Assembly: GCF_964340395.1 (NCBI RefSeq)
Contig: NC_135564.1
Span: 9,892,391-9,956,390, forward strand
Reading direction: 5' to 3'
Origin: Glandiceps talaboti
Taxonomy: Eukaryota > Hemichordata > Enteropneusta > Spengelidae
DNA length: 64,000 bases
This document shows positions 49,601 to 61,600 of the stretch, piece after piece (position 1 is the first letter of the stretch; every line of letters starts with the position of its first letter). Position numbers and translations under genes: made by a program. The notes beneath the pieces were generated by a model. The model saw only the letters and a program-made list of their open reading frames with translations. It was not told where the DNA came from and did not search any database.

Positions 49601-52600
49601 TGTTACTGTACCAAGTGTTGTATCCAAGGATTTTTCCGTGGTTACTCTGGCACTTGTTTGACTTGTAGATATATCTGTTGCTGTCACTCTCTCAGTTGTT
49701 GCTGATGTAGTGATTATTTCGTCAGTTTGTGTGACTGTACCAATTGTACTTTTGAAAGGTTCCTCTGTCGTTATTTTGGTTGTGATATCACTTGTAGATA
49801 ACTCTGTAGGTGTTACTGTATTGGTAACTGATGTGGTGAACTTTTCATCGGTTTGAATGGTTGTGCCAGCTGTAGTTTGGATTGATTCCACTGTTGTGAC
49901 TTGGTCTGTGCTTGTGACATGAAGTGTAGATGGATATGTAGCTGTAAGGGTATTTGTTGCTGATGTTGTTACAACTGCATCAGTCTGTGTGCCAGTGCCA
50001 AGTGTGCTATCAACTTTTTCTTCTGTTGTGACACGAGTTGTTATCTCACCTGAGGTAAAGTCAGTAGGTGTGACAGTATCAGTTGACGATGTTGTTCTTA
50101 CTGCATCAGTCTGTGTTACTGTACCAAGTGTTGTATCCAAGGATTTTTCCGTGGTTACTCTGGCACTTGTTTGACTTGTAGATATATCTGTTGCTGTCAC
50201 TCTCTCAGTTGTTGCTGATGTAGTGATTATTTCGTCGGTTTGTGTGACTGTACCAATTGTACTTTTGAAAGGTTCCTCTGTCGTTACTTTGGTTGTGATA
50301 TCACTTGTAGATAACTCTGTAGGTGTTACTGTATTTGTAACTGATGTGGTGACCTTTTCATCGGTTTGAATGGTTGTGCCAGCTGTAGTTTGGATTGATT
50401 CCACTGTTGTGACTTGGTCTGTGCTTGTGACATCAAGTGTAGATGGATATGTAGCTGTAAGGGTATTTGTTGCTGATGTTGTTACAACTGCATCAGTCTG
50501 TGTGCCAGTGCCAAGTGTGCTATCAACTTTTTCTTCTGTTGTGACACGAGTTGTTATCTCACCTGAGGTAAAGTCAGTAGGTGTGACAGTATCAGTTGAC
50601 GATGTTGTTCTTACTGCATCAGTCTGTGTTACTGTACCAAGTGTTGTATCCAAGGATTTTTCCGTGGTTACTCTGGCACTTGTTTGACTTGTAGATATAT
50701 CTGTTGCTGTCACTCTCTCAGTTGTTGCTGATGTAGTGATTATTTCGTCGGTTTGTGTGACTGTACCAATTGTACTTTTGAAAGGTTCCTCTGTCGTTAC
50801 TTTGGTTGTGATATCACTTGTAGATAACTCTGTAGGTGTTACTGTATTTGTAACTGATGTGGTGACCTTTTCATCGGTTTGAATGGTTGTGCCAGCTGTA
50901 GTTTGGATTGATTCCACTGTTGTGACTTGGTCTGTGCTTGTGACATCAAGTGTAGATGGATATGTAGCTGTAAGGGTATTTGTCGCTGATGTTGTTACAA
51001 CTGCACCAGTCTGTGTGCCAGTGCCAAGTGTGGTATCAACTTGTTCTTCTGTTGTGACACGAGTTGTTATCTCACCTGAGGTAAAGTCAGTAGGTGTGAC
51101 AGTATCAGTTGACGATGTTGTTCTTACTGCATCAGTCTGTGTTACTGTTCCAAGTGTTGTATCCAAGGATTTTTCCGTGGTTACTCTGGCACTTGTTTGA
51201 CTTGTAGATATATCTGTTGCTGTCACTCTCTCAGTTGTTGCTGATGTAGTGATTATTTCGTCAGTTTGTGTGACTGTACCAATTGTACTTTTGAAAGGTT
51301 CCTCTGTCGTTACTTTGGTTGTGATATCACTTGTAGATAACTCTGTAGGTGTTACTGTATTTGTAACTGATGTGGTGAACTTTTCATCGGTTTGAATGGT
51401 TGTGCCAGCTGTAGTTTGGATTGATTCCACTGTTGTGACTTGGTCTGTGCTTGTGACATCAAGTGTAGATGGATATGTAGCTGTAAGGGTATTTGTCGCT
51501 GATGTTGTTACAACTGCACCAGTCTGTGTGCCAGTGCCAAGTGTGGTATCAACTTGTTCTTCTGTTGTGACACGAGTTGTTATCTCACCTGAGGTAAAGT
51601 CAGTAGGTGTGACAGTGTCAGTTGACGATGTTGTTCTTACTGCATCAGTCTGTGTTACTGTACCAAGTGTTGTATCCAAGGATTTTTCCGTGGTTACTCT
51701 GGCACTTGTTTGACTTGTAGATATATCTGTTGCTGTCACTCTCTCAGTTGTTGCTGATGTAGTGATTATTTCGTCAGTTTGTGTGACTGTACCAATTGTA
51801 CTTTTGAAAGGTTCCTCTGTCGTTACTTTGGTTGTGATATCACTTGTAGATAACTCTGTAGGTGTTACTGTATTGGTAACTGATGTGGTGAACTTTTCAT
51901 CGGTTTGAATGGTTGTGCCAGCTGTAGTTTGGATTGATTCCACTGTTGTGACTTGGTCTGTGCTTGTGACATCAAGTGTAGATGGATATGTAGCTGTAAG
52001 GGTATTTGTTGCTGATGTTGTTACAACTGCATCAGTCTGTGTGCCAGTGCCAAGTGTGCTATCAACTTTTTCTTCTGTTGTGACACGAGTTGTTATCTCA
52101 CCTGAGGTAAAGTCAGTAGGTGTGACAGTATCAGTTGACGATGTTGTTCTTACTGCATCAGTCTGTGTTACTGTACCAAGTGTTGTATCCAAGGATTTTT
52201 CCGTGGTTACTCTGGCACTTGTTTGACTTGTAGATATATCTGTTGCTGTCACTCTCTCAGTTGTTGCTGATGTAGTGATTATTTCGTCGGTTTCTGTGAC
52301 TGTACCAATTGTACTTTTGAAAGGTTCCTCTGTCGTTACTTTGGTTGTGATATCACTTGTAGATAACTCTGTAGGTGTTACTGTATTTGTAACTGATGTG
52401 GTGACCTTTTCATCGGTTTGAATGGTTGTGCCAGCTGTAGTTTGGATTGATTCCACTGTTGTGACTTGGTCTGTGCTTGTGACATCAAGTGTAGATGGAT
52501 ATGTAGCTGTAAGGGTATTTGTTGCTGATGTTGTTACAACTGCATCAGTCTGTGTGCCAGTGCCAAGTGTGCTATCAACTTTTTCTTCTGTTGTGACACG

Positions 52601-55600
52601 AGTTGTTATCTCACCTGAGGTAAAGTCAGTAGGTGTGACAGTATCAGTTGACGATGTTGTTCTTACTGCATCAGTCTGTGTTACTGTACCAAGTGTTGTA
52701 TCCAAGGATTTTTCCGTGGTTACTCTGGCACTTGTTTGACTTGTAGATATATCTGTTGCTGTCACTCTCTCAGTTGTTGCTGATGTAGTGATTATTTCGT
52801 CGGTTTGTGTGACTGTACCAATTGTACTTTTGAAAGGTTCCTCTGTCGTTACTTTGGTTGTGATATCACTTGTAGATAACTCTGTAGGTGTTACTGTATT
52901 TGTAACTGATGTGGTGACCTTTTCATCGGTTTGAATGGTTGTGCCAGCTGTAGTTTGGATTGATTCCACTGTTGTGACTTGGTCTGTGCTTGTGACATCA
53001 AGTGTAGATGGATATGTAGCTGTAAGGGTATTTGTCGCTGATGTTGTTACAACTGCACCAGTCTGTGTGCCAGTGCCAAGTGTGGTATCAACTTGTTCTT
53101 CTGTTGTGACACGAGTTGTTATCTCACCTGAGGTAAAGTCAGTAGGTGTGACAGTATCAGTTGACGATGTTGTTCTTACTGCATCAGTCTGTGTTACTGT
53201 TCCAAGTGTTGTATCCAAGGATTTTTCCGTGGTTACTCTGGCACTTGTTTGACTTGTAGATATATCTGTTGCTGTCACTCTCTCAGTTGTTGCTGATGTA
53301 GTGATTATTTCGTCAGTTTGTGTGACTGTACCAATTGTACTTTTGAAAGGTTCCTCTGTCGTTACTTTGGTTGTGATATCACTTGTAGATAACTCTGTAG
53401 GTGTTACTGTATTTGTAACTGATGTGGTGAACTTTTCATCGGTTTGAATGGTTGTGCCAGCTGTAGTTTGGATTGATTCCACTGTTGTGACTTGGTCTGT
53501 GCTTGTGACATCAAGTGTAGATGGATATGTAGCTGTAAGGGTATTTGTCGCTGATGTTGTTACAACTGCACCAGTCTGTGTGCCAGTGCCAAGTGTGGTA
53601 TCAACTTGTTCTTCTGTTGTGACACGAGTTGTTATCTCACCTGAGGTAAAGTCAGTAGGTGTGACAGTGTCAGTTGACGATGTTGTTCTTACTGCATCAG
53701 TCTGTGTTACTGTACCAAGTGTTGTATCCAAGGATTTTTCCGTGGTTACTCTGGCACTTGTTTGACTTGTAGATATATCTGTTGCTGTCACTCTCTCAGT
53801 TGTTGCTGATGTAGTGATTATTTCGTCAGTTTGTGTGACTGTACCAATTGTACTTTTCAAAGGTTCCTCTGTCGTTACTTTGGTTGTGATATCACTTGTA
53901 GATAACTCTGTAGGTGTTACTGTATTTGTAACTGATGTGGTGACCTTTTCATCGGTTTGAATGGTTGTGCCAGCTGTAGTTTGGATTGATTCCACTGCTG
54001 TGACTTGGTCTGTGCTTGTGACATCAAGTGTAGATGGATATGTAGCTGTAAGGGTATTTGTCGCTGATGTTGTTACAACTGCACCAGTCTGTGTGCCAGT
54101 GCCAAGTGTGGTATCAACTTGTTCTTCTGTTGTGACACGAGTTGTTATCTCACCTGAGGTAAAGTCAGTAGGTGTGACAGTATCAGTTGACGATGTTGTT
54201 CTTACTGCATCAGTCTGTGTTACTGTTCCAAGTGTTGTATCCAAGGATTTTTCCGTGGTTACTCTGGCACTTGTTTGACTTGTAGATATATCTGTTGCTG
54301 TCACTCTCTCAGTTGTTGCTGATGTAGTGATTATTTCGTCAGTTTGTGTGACTGTACCAATTGTACTTTTGAAAGGTTCCTCTGTCGTTACTTTGGTTGT
54401 GATATCACTTGTAGATAACTCTGTAGGTGTTAATGTATTTGTAACTGATGTGGTGACCTTTTCATCGGTTTGAATGGTTGTGCCAGCTGTAGTTTGGATT
54501 GATTCCACTGTTGTGACTTGGTCTGTGCTTGTGACATCAAGTGTAGATGGATATGTAGCTGTAAGGGTATTTGTTGCTGATGTTGTTACAACTGCATCAG
54601 TCTGTGTGCCAGTGCCAAGTGTGGTATCAACTTGTTCTTCTGTTGTGACACGAGTTGTTATCTCACCTGAGGTAAAGTCAGTAGGTGTGACAGTATCAGT
54701 TGACGATGTTGTTCTTACTGCATCAGTCTGTGTTACTGTACCAAGTGTTGTATCCAAGGATTTTTCCGTGGTTACTCTGGCACTTGTTTGACTTGTAGAT
54801 ATATCTGTTGCTGTCACTCTCTCAGTTGTTGCTGATGTAGTGATTATTTCGTCAGTTTGTGTGACTGTACCAATTGTACTTTTCAAAGGTTCCTCTGTCG
54901 TTACTTTGGTTGTGATATCACTTGTAGATAACTCTGTAGGTGTTACTGTATTTGTAACTGATGTGGTGACCATTTCATAGGTTTGAATGGTTGTGCCAGC
55001 TGTAGTTTGGATTGATTCCACTGTTGTGACTTGGTCTGTGCTTGTGACATCAAGTGTAGATGGATATGTAGCTGTAAGGGTATTTGTCGCTGATGTTGTT
55101 ACAACTGCATCAGTCTGTGTGCCAGTGCCAAGTGTGGTATCAACTTGTTCTTCTGTTGTGACACGAGTTGTTATCTCACTTGATGTAAAGTCAGTAGGTG
55201 TGACAGTATCAGTTGACGATGTTGTTCTTACTGCATCAGTCTGTGTTACTGTACCAAGTGTTGTATCCAAGGATTTTTCCGTGGTTACTCTGGCACTTGT
55301 TTGACTTGTAGATATATCTGTTGCTGTCACTCTCTCAGTTGTTGCTGATGTAGTGATTATTTCGTCAGTTTGTGTGACTGTACCAATTGTACTTTTGAAA
55401 GGTTCCTCTGTCGTTACTTTGGTTGTGATATCACTTGTAGATAACTCTGTAGGTGTTACTGTATTTGTAACTGATGTGGTGACCTTTTCATCGGTTTGAA
55501 TGGTTGTGCCAGCTGTAGTTTGGATTGATTCCACTGTTGTGACTTGGTCTGTGCTTGTGACATCAAGTGTAGATGGATATGTAGCTGTAAGGGTATTTGT

Positions 55601-58600
55601 CGCTGATGTTGTTACAACTGCATCAGTCTGTGTGCCAGTGCCAAGTGTGGTATCAACTTGTTCTTCTGTTGTGACACGAGTTGTTATCTCACTTGAGGTA
55701 AAGTCAGTAGGTGTGACAGTATCAGTTGACGATGTTGTTCTTACTGCATCAGTCTGAGTTACTGTACCAAGTGTTGTATCCAAGGATTTTTCCGTGGTTT
55801 CTCTGGCACTTGTTTGACTTGTAGATATATCTGTTGCTGTCACTCTCTCAGTTGTTGCTGATGTAGTGATTATTTCGTCAGTTTGTGTGACTGTACCAAT
55901 TGTACTTTTGAAAGGTTCCTCTGTCGTTACTTTGGTTGTGATATCACTTGTAGATAACTCTGTAGGTGTTACTGTATTTGTAACTGATGTGGTGACCTTT
56001 TCATCGGTTTGAATGGTTGTGCCAGCTGTAGTTTGGATTGATTCCACTGTTGTGACTTGGTCTGTGCTTGTGACATCAAGTGTAGATGGATATGTAGCTG
56101 TAAGGGTATTTGTCGCTGATGTTGTTACAACTGCATCAGTCTGTGTGCCAGTGTCAAGTGTGGTATCAACTTGTTCTTCTGTTGTGACACGAGTTGTTAT
56201 CTCACTTGAGGTAAAGTCAGTAGGTGTGACAGTATCAGTTGACGATGTTGTTCTTACTGCATCAGTCTGTGTTACTGTACCAAGTGTTGTATCCAAGGAT
56301 TTTTCCGTGGTTACTCTGGCACTTGTTTGACTTGTAGATATATCTGTTGCTGTCACTCTCTCAGTTGTTGCTGATGTAGTGATTATTTCGTCAGTTTGTG
56401 TGACTGTACCAACTGTACTTTTAAAAGGTTCCTCTGTCGTTACTTTAGTTGTGATATCACTTGTAGATAACTCTGTAGGTGTTACTGTATTTGTAACTGA
56501 TGTGGTGACCTTTTCATCGGTTTGAATTGATGTGCCAGCTGTAGTTTGGATTGATTCCACTGTTGTGACTTGGTCTGTGCTTGTGACATCAAGTGTAGAT
56601 GGATATGTAGCTGTAAGGGTATTTGTCGCTGATGTTGTTACAACTGCATCAGTCTGTGTGCCAGTGTCAAGTGTGGTATCAACTTGTTCTTCTGTTGTGA
56701 CACGAGTTGTTATCTCACTTGAGGTAAAGTCAGTAGGTGTGACAGTATCAGTTGACGATGTTGTTCTTACTGCATCAGTCTGAGTTACTGTACCAAGTGT
56801 TGTATCCAAGGATTTTTCCGTGGTTACTCTGGCACTTGTTTGACTTGTAGATATATCTGTTGCTGTCACTCTCTCAGTTGTTGCTGATGTAGTGATTATT
56901 TCGTCAGTTTGTGTGACTGTACCAATTGTACTTTTGAAAGGTTCCTCTGTCGTTACTTTGGTTGTGATATCACTTGTAGATAACTCTGTAGGTGTTACTG
57001 TATTTGTAACTGATGTGGTGAACTTTTCATCGGTTTGAATGGTTGTGCCAGCTGTAGTTTGGATTGATTCCACTGTTGTGACTTGGTCTGTGCTTGTGAC
57101 ATCAAGTGTAGATGGATATGTAGCTGTAAGGGTATTTGTCGCTGATGTTGTTACAACTGCACCAGTCTGTGTGCCAGTGCCAAGTGTGGTATCAACTTGT
57201 TCTTCTGTTGTGACACGAGTTGTTATCTCACCTGAGGTAAAGTCAGTAGGTGTGACAGTGTCAGTTGACGATGTTGTTCTTACTGCATCAGTCTGTGTTA
57301 CTGTACCAAGTGTTGTATCCAAGGATTTTTCCGTGGTTACTCTGGCACTTGTTTGACTTGTAGATATATCTGTTGCTGTCACTCTCTCAGTTGTTGCTGA
57401 TGTAGTGATTATTTCGTCAGTTTGTGTGACTGTACCAATTGTACTTTTCAAAGGTTCCTCTGTCGTTACTTTGGTTGTGATATCACTTGTAGATAACTCT
57501 GTAGGTGTTACTGTATTTGTAACTGATGTGGTGACCTTTTCATCGGTTTGAATGGTTGTGCCAGCTGTAGTTTGGATTGATTCCACTGCTGTGACTTGGT
57601 CTGTGCTTGTGACATCAAGTGTAGATGGATATGTAGCTGTAAGGGTATTTGTCGCTGATGTTGTTACAACTGCACCAGTCTGTGTGCCAGTGCCAAGTGT
57701 GGTATCAACTTGTTCTTCTGTTGTGACACGAGTTGTTATCTCACCTGAGGTAAAGTCAGTAGGTGTGACAGTATCAGTTGACGATGTTGTTCTTACTGCA
57801 TCAGTCTGTGTTACTGTTCCAAGTGTTGTATCCAAGGATTTTTCCGTGGTTACTCTGGCACTTGTTTGACTTGTAGATATATCTGTTGCTGTCACTCTCT
57901 CAGTTGTTGCTGATGTAGTGATTATTTCGTCAGTTTGTGTGACTGTACCAATTGTACTTTTGAAAGGTTCCTCTGTCGTTACTTTGGTTGTGATATCACT
58001 TGTAGATAACTCTGTAGGTGTTAATGTATTTGTAACTGATGTGGTGACCTTTTCATCGGTTTGAATGGTTGTGCCAGCTGTAGTTTGGATTGATTCCACT
58101 GTTGTGACTTGGTCTGTGCTTGTGACATCAAGTGTAGATGGATATGTAGCTGTAAGGGTATTTGTTGCTGATGTTGTTACAACTGCATCAGTCTGTGTGC
58201 CAGTGCCAAGTGTGGTATCAACTTGTTCTTCTGTTGTGACACGAGTTGTTATCTCACCTGAGGTAAAGTCAGTAGGTGTGACAGTATCAGTTGACGATGT
58301 TGTTCTTACTGCATCAGTCTGTGTTACTGTACCAAGTGTTGTATCCAAGGATTTTTCCGTGGTTACTCTGGCACTTGTTTGACTTGTAGATATATCTGTT
58401 GCTGTCACTCTCTCAGTTGTTGCTGATGTAGTGATTATTTCGTCAGTTTGTGTGACTGTACCAATTGTACTTTTCAAAGGTTCCTCTGTCGTTACTTTGG
58501 TTGTGATATCACTTGTAGATAACTCTGTAGGTGTTACTGTATTTGTAACTGATGTGGTGACCATTTCATAGGTTTGAATGGTTGTGCCAGCTGTAGTTTG

Positions 58601-61600
58601 GATTGATTCCACTGTTGTGACTTGGTCTGTGCTTGTGACATCAAGTGTAGATGGATATGTAGCTGTAAGGGTATTTGTCGCTGATGTTGTTACAACTGCA
58701 TCAGTCTGTGTGCCAGTGCCAAGTGTGGTATCAACTTGTTCTTCTGTTGTGACACGAGTTGTTATCTCACTTGATGTAAAGTCAGTAGGTGTGACAGTAT
58801 CAGTTGACGATGTTGTTCTTACTGCATCAGTCTGTGTTACTGTACCAAGTGTTGTATCCAAGGATTTTTCCGTGGTTACTCTGGCACTTGTTTGACTTGT
58901 AGATATATCTGTTGCTGTCACTCTCTCAGTTGTTGCTGATGTAGTGATTATTTCGTCAGTTTGTGTGACTGTACCAATTGTACTTTTGAAAGGTTCCTCT
59001 GTCGTTACTTTGGTTGTGATATCACTTGTAGATAACTCTGTAGGTGTTACTGTATTTGTAACTGATGTGGTGACCTTTTCATCGGTTTGAATGGTTGTGC
59101 CAGCTGTAGTTTGGATTGATTCCACTGTTGTGACTTGGTCTGTGCTTGTGACATCAAGTGTAGATGGATATGTAGCTGTAAGGGTATTTGTCGCTGATGT
59201 TGTTACAACTGCATCAGTCTGTGTGCCAGTGCCAAGTGTGGTATCAACTTGTTCTTCTGTTGTGACACGAGTTGTTATCTCACTTGAGGTAAAGTCAGTA
59301 GGTGTGACAGTATCAGTTGACGATGTTGTTCTTACTGCATCAGTCTGAGTTACTGTACCAAGTGTTGTATCCAAGGATTTTTCCGTGGTTTCTCTGGCAC
59401 TTGTTTGACTTGTAGATATATCTGTTGCTGTCACTCTCTCAGTTGTTGCTGATGTAGTGATTATTTCGTCAGTTTGTGTGACTGTACCAATTGTACTTTT
59501 GAAAGGTTCCTCTGTCGTTACTTTGGTTGTGATATCACTTGTAGATAACTCTGTAGGTGTTACTGTATTTGTAACTGATGTGGTGACCTTTTCATCGGTT
59601 TGAATGGTTGTGCCAGCTGTAGTTTGGATTGATTCCACTGTTGTGACTTGGTCTGTGCTTGTGACATCAAGTGTAGATGGATATGTAGCTGTAAGGGTAT
59701 TTGTCGCTGATGTTGTTACAACTGCATCAGTCTGTGTGCCAGTGTCAAGTGTGGTATCAACTTGTTCTTCTGTTGTGACACGAGTTGTTATCTCACTTGA
59801 GGTAAAGTCAGTAGGTGTGACAGTATCAGTTGACGATGTTGTTCTTACTGCATCAGTCTGTGTTACTGTACCAAGTGTTGTATCCAAGGATTTTTCCGTG
59901 GTTACTCTGGCACTTGTTTGACTTGTAGATATATCTGTTGCTGTCACTCTCTCAGTTGTTGCTGATGTAGTGATTATTTCGTCAGTTTGTGTGACTGTAC
60001 CAACTGTACTTTTAAAAGGTTCCTCTGTCGTTACTTTAGTTGTGATATCACTTGTAGATAACTCTGTAGGTGTTACTGTATTTGTAACTGATGTGGTGAC
60101 CTTTTCATCGGTTTGAATTGATGTGCCAGCTGTAGTTTGGATTGATTCCACTGTTGTGACTTGGTCTGTGCTTGTGACATCAAGTGTAGATGGATATGTA
60201 GCTGTAAGGGTATTTGTCGCTGATGTTGTTACAACTGCATCAGTCTGTGTGCCAGTGTCAAGTGTGGTATCAACTTGTTCTTCTGTTGTGACACGAGTTG
60301 TTATCTCACTTGAGGTAAAGTCAGTAGGTGTGACAGTATCAGTTGACGATGTTGTTCTTACTGCATCAGTCTGAGTTACTGTACCAAGTGTTGTATCCAA
60401 GGATTTTTCCGTGGTTACTCTGGCACTTGTTTGACTTGTAGATATATCTGTTGCTGTCACTCTCTCAGTTGTTGCTGATGTAGTGATTATTTCGTCAGTT
60501 TGTGTGACTGTACCAATTGTACTTTTCAAAGGTTCCTCTGTCGTTACTTTGGTTGTGATATCACTTGTAGATAACTCTGTAGGTGTTACTGTATTTGTAA
60601 CTGATGTGGTGACCTTTTCATCGGTTTGAATGGTTGTGCCAGCTGTAGTTTGGATTGATTCCACTGTTGTGACTTGGTCTGTGCTTGTGACATCAAGTGT
60701 AGATGGATATGTAGCTGTAAGGGTATTTGTCGCTGATGTTGTTACAACTGCATCAGTCTGTGTGCCAGTGCCAAGTGTGGTATCAACTTGTTCTTCTGTT
60801 GTGACACGAGTTGTTATCTCACTTGAGGTAAAGTCAGTAGGTGTGACAGTATCAGTTGACGATGTTGTTCTTACTGCATCAGTCTGTGTTACTGTACCAA
60901 GTGTTGTATCCAAGGATTTTTCCGTGGTTACTCTGGCACTTGTTTGACTTGTAGATATATCTGTTGCTGTCACTCTCTCAGTTGTTGCTGATGTAGTGAA
61001 TATTTCGTCAGTTTGTGTGACTGTACCAATTGTACTTTTGAAAGGTTCCTCTGTCGTTACTTTGGTTGTGATATCACTTGTAGATAACTCTGTAGGTGTT
61101 ACTGTATTTGTAACTGATGTGGTGACCTTTTCATCGGTTTGAATGGTTGTGCCAGCTGTAGTTTGGATTGATTCCACTGTTGTGACTTGGTCTGTGCTTG
61201 TGACATCAAGTGTAGATGGATATGTAGCTGTAAGGGTATTTGTCGCTGATGTTGTTACAACTGCATCAGTCTGTGTGCCGGTGCCAAGTGTGGTATCAAC
61301 TTGTTCTTCTGTTGTGACACGAGTTGTTATCTCACTTGAGGTAAGGTCAGTAGGTGTGACAGTATCAGTTGACGATGTTGTTCTTACTGCATCAGTCTGA
61401 GTTACTGTACCAAGTGTTGTATCCAAGGATTTTTCCGTGGTTACTCTGGCACTTGTTTGACTTGTAGATATATCTGTTGCTGTCACTCTCTCAGTTGTTG
61501 CTGATGTAGTGATTATTTCGTCAGTTTGTGTGACTGTACCAATTGTACTTTTCAAAGGTTCCGCTGTCGTTACTTTGGTTGTGATATCACTTGTAGATAA

